Below are positions 59,701 to 64,000 of a DNA stretch of 64,000 nt, in pieces. The stretch comes from Mobilitalea torta. GTDB taxonomy: Bacteria; Bacillota; Clostridia; Lachnospirales; Lachnospiraceae. Positions within the stretch are counted from its first letter, which is position 1. Every line of letters begins with the position of its first letter. The position numbers and the translations under genes were made by a program. Under the pieces are notes generated by a model. That model searched no databases, was not told where the DNA came from, and was given only the letters and a program-made list of their open reading frames with translations. Location of the stretch: contig NZ_JBNPXH010000013.1 of assembly GCF_050433395.1 (NCBI RefSeq), forward strand, positions 130,180 through 194,179, given 5' to 3'.

Positions 59701-61123
59701 TGAGGTCAGAAGGGAGCGGAGTTCCCAGGAAGAGAGACTGGGAAGGATCCGGGAGGAGTATAATCAGGTATCTACCAGTATTGCGGTTTTGGAGAATCGG
59801 GTAAGAGAAGGGAAAATGCTGCTGGAGGAGCGGTTTGAAAAACTGGAACCGATCCCACGGGAACGGATTGTTGATCTGGAATTTAAGAGGCGTGCCAGGC
59901 TGATACTGGCAGATCTTGAGAAGGAGAAGGAGCAGAAGAAGTCATGCGAGGAGAAGATCGCCTGCTATGAAAATAACCTGTCCGGCCTTGCGGAATTCGA
60001 TCAGCTCACAACGGAGCAAAGCTTTTTCTTTGAAACAGAACTAAGCGCTATGAACAAGAGCAGCCTGGAAGAGTTAGAAGGGAAGGAATGGATTGCTTTC
60101 CGGGGCAGACTGGTGAGGGATTACCGCAAATCAGACGAGGTTCAGGACGAGAAGCGGGAGGCTCTTGGCAAATGCCTGGATGGTATCGCCGGAAAGAAGA
60201 AATACGAAGAAGAATTCTTCAAAAGACCGTTAGAAACCCTGACGCATCTGGCTCACGAGCCCAAGGGAATTCTGGAACAGCTGGAGATCATCCTGTCCTC
60301 CTTCCATGCCCTGCTGGAGAAGCTGGAGGTAGATATCGCCATCGTGGAGAGGGAGCAGGCGAAGGTAACGGAGATGCTTCTGGATTATATCTGCGAAATA
60401 CACAAGAATCTGGGTAAAATCGACCGTAATTCAACCATCACGGTGAGAGAGCGATCCATTAAAATGCTTAAAATCAAGCTCCCGGAATGGGAGGAGCAGG
60501 AAAGTATCTATCAACAGAGAATGCGGGGCTTTATGGAAGGGCTGATTATATCAGGGCTTCAGAGGCTGGATCAGAATGAGAATCTGGAAGAAATGATCGG
60601 TTCCAATGTGACAACCAGAAATCTGTACGATACCGTAGTGGGTATTGGGAATGTAGGAATCAGATTGTATAAGATTGAGGCACAAAGGGAGTATCCCATC
60701 ACCTGGGCGGAGGTAGCCAAGAACTCCGGCGGAGAAGGGTTCCTATCCGCCTTCGTTGTTCTTTCCAGTCTGCTGTCCTATATGAGAAGAGAGGATACGG
60801 ATCTGTTCTATGAAAAGGAGGAGGGGAAGGTTCTGGTGATGGACAATCCCTTTGCCCAGACCAACGCGGCGCATCTCTTGAAGCCTTTGATGGATATCGC
60901 ACGGAAAAATAATACACAGTTGATCTGTCTCTCCGGCTTGGGCGGTGAATCTATTTACAACCGATTTGATAATATCTATGTCTTGAATCTGATGGAGTCC
61001 GGACTGCAAAAGGATGTACAGTATCTGAAGGGGGAGCATATCAAGGGAGAGAAACCTATATTAACTATCCGAGCTTCACAGGTTAAGGTGGAAGAGATGG
61101 AACAGATGGAGCTGTTGTTTTGA
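56696..61123 (+). CDS. jetC: Wadjet SMC-like ATPase JetC (MukB-like)
   Basis: A 1475-residue SMC-type protein. N-terminal head has Walker A NGGGKSVLV (K43, S44). About 1000 residues of heptad-rich coiled coil follow on both sides of a less coiled hinge region around residues 640-770 (YVYGMDWLKKN, MLPYSIIMSGRELKQL). The C-terminal head has signature NSGGEGFLSAFVVL and Walker B VLVMDNPFAQTN, where N1384 follows D1383 instead of the usual catalytic Glu. JetC uses ATP to extrude DNA loops and bring small plasmids to JetD. Last gene of the operon, followed by an intergenic region with a terminator. Confidence 0.92.
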   Translation: MSKINCFRAINLNYNNNAMRIEDETFRFEGDSTLLSLQNGGGKSVLVQMMIAPFVRRRYRDTADRAFASFFTTVRPTFLLTEWLLDGGAGYVLVGMMVRQRQEAEEDSKEELDIVSFVHEYRESNPFDIHNLPVIETEGRTKKLKGFHACKLLFEEARKERGLNFQYFDLNQTAHQRKYFDRLREFQINNTEWEAIIKKVNLKESGLSELFKDAKDEAGLVEKWFLSAVESKLNKEENRMKEFAGIIHKFILQYKENQSKIERKETIAAFRSDAELIRESAQQFRIARQEKLQYEEKLAYLRKCLSALLEKRTGEREILEERLTVLEQQLQNIRYEEASYQLYCLMDELELLFKKQEDREQARTQLQERIDALSFRLHTMECAGLYEEYRECSGEVLLLENKLEVLKAQEKELLPERNQLGYNLRCRYEDAVEKQEKYLEELEEQQLSKREELEIISEKEAAEQKQAQEWKQLMGQLQANIKVFDKEEQEFNKRYGTRLERNILGVYEEGALEVMKAQLENALEELQRKLMRQRSKKVQMDESITSFSRNMEDHNARLGELKQQSMYHKERLAGYEEQLEARRMILRFMGLGEAELFQPQRIGECFNRKIEELGQAKRSLERKGEELEEEYRKLETGKLLELPGEFSELLRSMDISYVYGMDWLKKNGNSAAVNQKLVQQNPMLPYSIIMSGRELKQLAAARIDFYTSFPVPIIRREDLAFHQEEEVSCIYEMNKISFFVLFNHHLLDAAALKELLEQKQTELNRIGKLLGQKETEIREYEDRYNAIKYQTVTESSYRSCIAELEACSYQTGSLEKELNELRERKEVLQRQQRELQSEIEQGNRQEANIRSQIQDFEKLYRQYGDYLKERKELEQIGRDLEILGRKIAERKQRIAEINEFIQASGINRERERMKLRDLQRKLNEYQSYQTGEWIHKDLEDLEARFEALTRKISEDQLQLEESLGRAKDRFDKKQQQLLDKEALYGLSEPDYKDVKMDAFTEREVRRERSSQEERLGRIREEYNQVSTSIAVLENRVREGKMLLEERFEKLEPIPRERIVDLEFKRRARLILADLEKEKEQKKSCEEKIACYENNLSGLAEFDQLTTEQSFFFETELSAMNKSSLEELEGKEWIAFRGRLVRDYRKSDEVQDEKREALGKCLDGIAGKKKYEEEFFKRPLETLTHLAHEPKGILEQLEIILSSFHALLEKLEVDIAIVEREQAKVTEMLLDYICEIHKNLGKIDRNSTITVRERSIKMLKIKLPEWEEQESIYQQRMRGFMEGLIISGLQRLDQNENLEEMIGSNVTTRNLYDTVVGIGNVGIRLYKIEAQREYPITWAEVAKNSGGEGFLSAFVVLSSLLSYMRREDTDLFYEKEEGKVLVMDNPFAQTNAAHLLKPLMDIARKNNTQLICLSGLGGESIYNRFDNIYVLNLMESGLQKDVQYLKGEHIKGEKPILTIRASQVKVEEMEQMELLF

Positions 61124-61320
61124 TGAAGGGTCGAGCATAATATGAATTTTGCAGGTTTATGTATATTATAATTGTAATACAGCAGCCGGGTGTCGAATTA
61201 TGAAAAAAATCAGTGTAAAATTCTTCCGTATTCCGGTTGCCAATTGATGTGGGAACTGTTATAATGAACTTGCTGACGGCGATATAATGATCAAATATGA
61301 TAGGATTATTGTATTGCAAA
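61124..61320. other. Intergenic A+T-rich stretch after jetC
   Basis: No gene supported. A 15-codon open stretch (MKKISVKFFRIPVAN) near 61200 lacks a ribosome site. Confidence 0.5.
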
Positions 61321-61321
61321 A

Positions 61322-61372
61322 GGGCTGTCCTCAACTAGCGATAAAGGTTAGTTTTGTGACAGCTCTTTTTTT
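61322..61372 (+). terminator. Terminator downstream of the Wadjet operon
   Basis: GGGCTGTC ... GACAGCTC outer stem with AACTA/TTAGTT inner pairing, then seven Ts (61366-61372). Confidence 0.8.
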
Positions 61373-61437
61373 GCTTCTTTGTTATCTTATTTTAAATATA
61401 AAAACTTTGGTGTCTTTTTTACGGGAAGAAAATAATG

Positions 61438-61466
61438 TTGACGGCTAGCAATAAAAGGTGTATGCT
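61438..61466 (+). promoter_or_regulatory. Promoter of the HTH-headed unknown gene
   Basis: TTGACG (61438-61443), 17-bp spacer, TATGCT (61461-61466). Confidence 0.6.
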
Positions 61467-61501
61467 GTAAAAACAAACTAATACAAAGGAGGTTTAAGAA
61501 G

Positions 61502-62590
61502 ATGAAAGAGAACATATATAAGAGATTTTTAGCTCGTAATATACTACTTACTCATGAAGTTGCTGAAAAATTAAATGTTTCTCGACAAAGAGTTTCTATT
61601 TTACATAAAGAAGGAGAATTGGTTCCTGTTAAGAGCACTGCCAATGGTTCAGTGTATCTTTTACAAGATGTTGTGCAGTATATGGAGAAGAAAGGCATTC
61701 TTCCGCGTTATACAAACTTAAGAAGTCCAAAGTATGTTTGTGAAAAATCTAGTACTAGAGATAATGTTACATACTTTAAAAAGCATGTAGTTCATTTGGG
61801 TTCAATAGAACGAATATCGATTTTTTTTGAGGATATTGATGCAGCTATTGAGAACTATTTTCTAACATTAGAAGAGTTTAGATATGGTGATTTAATAAGC
61901 TTATCAATTCCGCATATGGTAATAAGTGATTCAAATGGCAATGAGATGTGGTTGCCGGGTTGCAATTGTGGCTATGGTGGAGGAGGACCCCATGGAAGTT
62001 CAGAAGTATTACAAATGATAGGGATACCGAAAAACTTAATAGAAAATGTATTTTTTCATCCAATAGTAAAATATATAAAGGATGAAGATGGAAATTGGGA
62101 GGTAAATGTGAGAGAAAGTGATTTTGATTCTCGCTTACGCGATAATTATAAAAATGCTCATGCTAATATGTACTGGCATCAAGGGCGCTTAACCTTATTA
62201 CAGGATGATAGGTGGAGTAGAGGTAAGAGTATAGAGGTTCTTGAAAAGTATTGGGCATTTATTCCGAATCCAGTTGAATATATATTATTTTCTGATGACG
62301 AACAAGCAATTGATTATGGTTTTTTTAATCCTTCAAATCAGTATGGTTATAAGACTGGAGCATATAGACTGGTTATTAGAGACTATACAGGAAGACAATT
62401 GTGGCTAGATCCATATATTGAAAAAAACAGAACAATAGATAAACAATCTGAATTGAAAGATATTCTTGAGGCATGTGGTTTTGTTATTGAAAAAAAAGGT
62501 CCATATCAGAATTTGAGTCGTTGGTTTGAACTTTCATTAAAGAGAGTAGATCTATGTGACCCCGTAGTTGGTCGGAGAGAGCCTTTTTAA
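61502..62590 (+). CDS. Unrecognised protein with N-terminal helix-turn-helix
   Basis: A 362-residue protein I cannot place in a family. Residues 14-60 look like an excisionase/MerR-type HTH (LLTHEVAEKLNVSRQRVSILHKEGELVPV). A middle domain carries a striking Cys/Gly motif C154-N-C156-GYGGGGPHGS. The last 100 residues contain FNPSNQYGYKTGAYRLVIRDYTGRQLWLDPY and look beta-rich. AAAGGAGG gives a very strong ribosome site. Codon use is much more A+T-rich than in the rest of the window, and the gene lies between a Wadjet system and a DUF1016 nuclease-fold gene, so a mobile or defence-related role is possible but not shown. Confidence 0.75.
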   Translation: MKENIYKRFLARNILLTHEVAEKLNVSRQRVSILHKEGELVPVKSTANGSVYLLQDVVQYMEKKGILPRYTNLRSPKYVCEKSSTRDNVTYFKKHVVHLGSIERISIFFEDIDAAIENYFLTLEEFRYGDLISLSIPHMVISDSNGNEMWLPGCNCGYGGGGPHGSSEVLQMIGIPKNLIENVFFHPIVKYIKDEDGNWEVNVRESDFDSRLRDNYKNAHANMYWHQGRLTLLQDDRWSRGKSIEVLEKYWAFIPNPVEYILFSDDEQAIDYGFFNPSNQYGYKTGAYRLVIRDYTGRQLWLDPYIEKNRTIDKQSELKDILEACGFVIEKKGPYQNLSRWFELSLKRVDLCDPVVGRREPF

Positions 62591-62891
62591 TATAATTTTT
62601 ATATGTAAAACTGCTACTTACTCAATTAATAATTTAAAAAGAGAAATGATAAGTCGGAACGTAGATATTGATTTTTGTTAAAAACGGATAAGGCTAAGAT
62701 TTTTAATACAGTCATTTTATAAAAATCAAGATTTGAGTGGCGGTATTATTGAAAATATATTCTGACACCAAGGGGATATCAGCCCCGATGGTCTTCAGAA
62801 TTACAGCAACAAGGCATGTGGAGATGGTTTGTCTAATGGAGAGAAAAAATATATCTGGTGATAAGATGAGTTATAGTATAGGGGGCATTAA
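62591..62891. other. Intergenic region with a three-part nested stem
   Basis: No gene seen. TTCTGA / TCAGAA, ACC / GGT and GGGG / CCCC can nest between 62760 and 62800 (loop ATATCAG). The stretch may be a structured leader for the next gene or an insertion scar. Confidence 0.4.
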
Positions 62892-63905
62892 ATGGTGAAT
62901 AGAATAATGAATCCACTGGTAAATGAAATTAAAAGTATTCTTGATACTGCAAGAAGTAATGTAGCGAGAGCTGTGAACAATGAACTGATAGCTTCCTATT
63001 GGAAAATAGGAGAAATCATTGTTCGTTATGAACAGAATGATAGTATTAGGGCAGAGTATGGGGAACAAACATTAAAACAGTTATCTAAAGAATTAACAAA
63101 AGAATTTGGACGTGGATTTTCTATTTCAAACTTGCAGTTTATGAGAAGATTTTATTTAGAATATCAAATTCAACAGACAGTGTCTGTTAAATTGAGCTGG
63201 TCCCATTATTGTGAGTTGTTAAGTATTTCAGATAGAGACAAACGTAGCTTTTATGAAAATGAGACAATAAATTCAAGTTGGTCTGTCAGAGAATTAAAAA
63301 GGCAAGTTAATACATCGCTATATGAACGCTTGCTACTTTCTAAAGGTGAAGTTAACAAGCAGGAGGTACTAAGATTAGCGACCAAGGGTGTAGAGTTAGT
63401 AAGACCTTCTGATATGATAAAAGACCCCTATGTATTTGAATTTTTAGGATTGCCAGAAAATAAACCTGTTATGGAAAGTGATTTGGAAAAAGCACTTATA
63501 GAACAGATAGAAAGATTCCTGCTTGAACTAGGACGAGGATTTATGTTTGTTGGTACACAACAACGAGTAACTATAAATAATACTCATTATTATGTTGACA
63601 TGGTATTTTATAACAAACCATTGAAATCGTATGTGTTAATTGAGTTGAAGACGACGAAGCTTATGCCGGAAGCAGCAGGACAGTTAAATATGTATTTGAA
63701 TTATTATGAGAATGAAGTAAATGATGAAGATGATAATAAGCCGATTGGTATTATTTTGTGTACGGATAAAGAAGCATTGACTGTTGAATATGCTCTTGGC
63801 GGTCTATCGAATAATATATTTGCTTCAAAATACACCTACTATATTCCGGACAAAGATAAGCTAATTGCCGAAGTTGAGAAGATTGTGAGGAAATGGAGTG
63901 ACTAA
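62892..63905 (+). CDS. DUF1016/YhcG-family protein with PD-(D/E)xK nuclease fold
   Basis: A 337-residue protein of the YhcG type. The N-terminal domain (about 1-160) is helical: MNPLVNEIKSILDTARSNVARAVNNELIASYWKIGEIIV and FSISNLQFMRRFYLEY are characteristic. The C-terminal domain (about 180-337) has the nuclease-fold core with D236 (YYVDMVFYN) and E251-x-K253 (LIELKTTKL). Such proteins are frequent near type I restriction systems and mobile elements. ATG 62892 has GGGGG six bases upstream; 62907 is an alternative. Ends five bases past a possible acidic tail, no partner gene follows before the window end. Confidence 0.88.
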   Translation: MVNRIMNPLVNEIKSILDTARSNVARAVNNELIASYWKIGEIIVRYEQNDSIRAEYGEQTLKQLSKELTKEFGRGFSISNLQFMRRFYLEYQIQQTVSVKLSWSHYCELLSISDRDKRSFYENETINSSWSVRELKRQVNTSLYERLLLSKGEVNKQEVLRLATKGVELVRPSDMIKDPYVFEFLGLPENKPVMESDLEKALIEQIERFLLELGRGFMFVGTQQRVTINNTHYYVDMVFYNKPLKSYVLIELKTTKLMPEAAGQLNMYLNYYENEVNDEDDNKPIGIILCTDKEALTVEYALGGLSNNIFASKYTYYIPDKDKLIAEVEKIVRKWSD

Positions 63906-64000
63906 GTGTTGTCCGGCAAATTAGGAGATACAGCAATCAGCACTTTATTTTAACCTGAATTCGGTGTAGGGCATCATTGATCGTCACTTTATCCGATACA

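Overview
The window reads as chromosomal DNA of an anaerobic Clostridia-type Firmicute, most likely a Lachnospiraceae (Clostridium cluster XIVa) relative. This is inferred from the strong AGGAGG-type ribosome binding sites, TTGACA/TATAAT promoters, lipoprotein-type ABC binding proteins, YesM/YesN two-component pair, Ssu- and Ytf-type transporters and overall gene style. No rRNA, tRNA or CRISPR array was found. There is one assembly gap (N run, 52217-52314) inside a tandem repeat.

Layout. 1-3.1 kb: end of a Y-family DNA polymerase with its YolD partner, an ACT-domain protein, a DsbA-like protein and a MerR regulator with a 19-bp-spaced promoter. 3.1-8.8 kb: a FadR/GntR repressor diverging from an operon DUF5692 membrane protein - hypB - large FAD/Fe-S oxidoreductase - hypA; two identical TGGTATGACCA sites lie between the divergent units. 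8.9-11.6 kb: pssA-psd-metallophosphoesterase. 11.7-14 kb: a GDSL hydrolase, a truncated methyltransferase and a divergent rsmH paralogue. 14.1-19.9 kb: M20 hydrolase, ATC-hydrolase-like protein, SsuC/A/B-type transporter and a long nitroreductase, probably scavenging of a sulfur or nitrogen compound. 20-24.2 kb: MarR plus heterodimeric ABC exporter. 24.2-26.9 kb: decayed gene remnants around a sorbosone-dehydrogenase-like protein. 26.9-38.3 kb: chemoreceptor, YesN/YesM pair, an extra sugar-binding protein and a YtfQRT/YjfF-type sugar transporter, a coherent sense-and-import module. 38.5-43 kb: glutamate-type dehydrogenase and a very unusual PEP-synthase-like/nucleotidyltransferase fusion. 43.1-46.8 kb: a second heterodimeric ABC exporter. 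46.9-52.5 kb: small lipoprotein, gene scars, superoxide dismutase, ComEC-like MBL protein, bile-salt-hydrolase-family enzyme and a 70-bp hairpin repeat array. 52.5-61.1 kb: a methyltransferase and a full Wadjet (JetDABC) anti-plasmid system. 61.3-64 kb: A+T-rich genes (an unrecognised HTH-headed protein and a DUF1016/YhcG nuclease-fold protein) that look horizontally acquired.

The most interesting items are the hydrogenase-less hypBA operon with its dedicated FadR-type operators, the GAF/PEP-synthase/nucleotidyltransferase fusion, the ATC-hydrolase/Ssu operon with its 10-bp-phased A-rich repeat, the 70-bp hairpin array, the jetD-first Wadjet operon with the unrecognised A+T-rich genes downstream, and several pseudogene scars that ordinary gene calling would miss.
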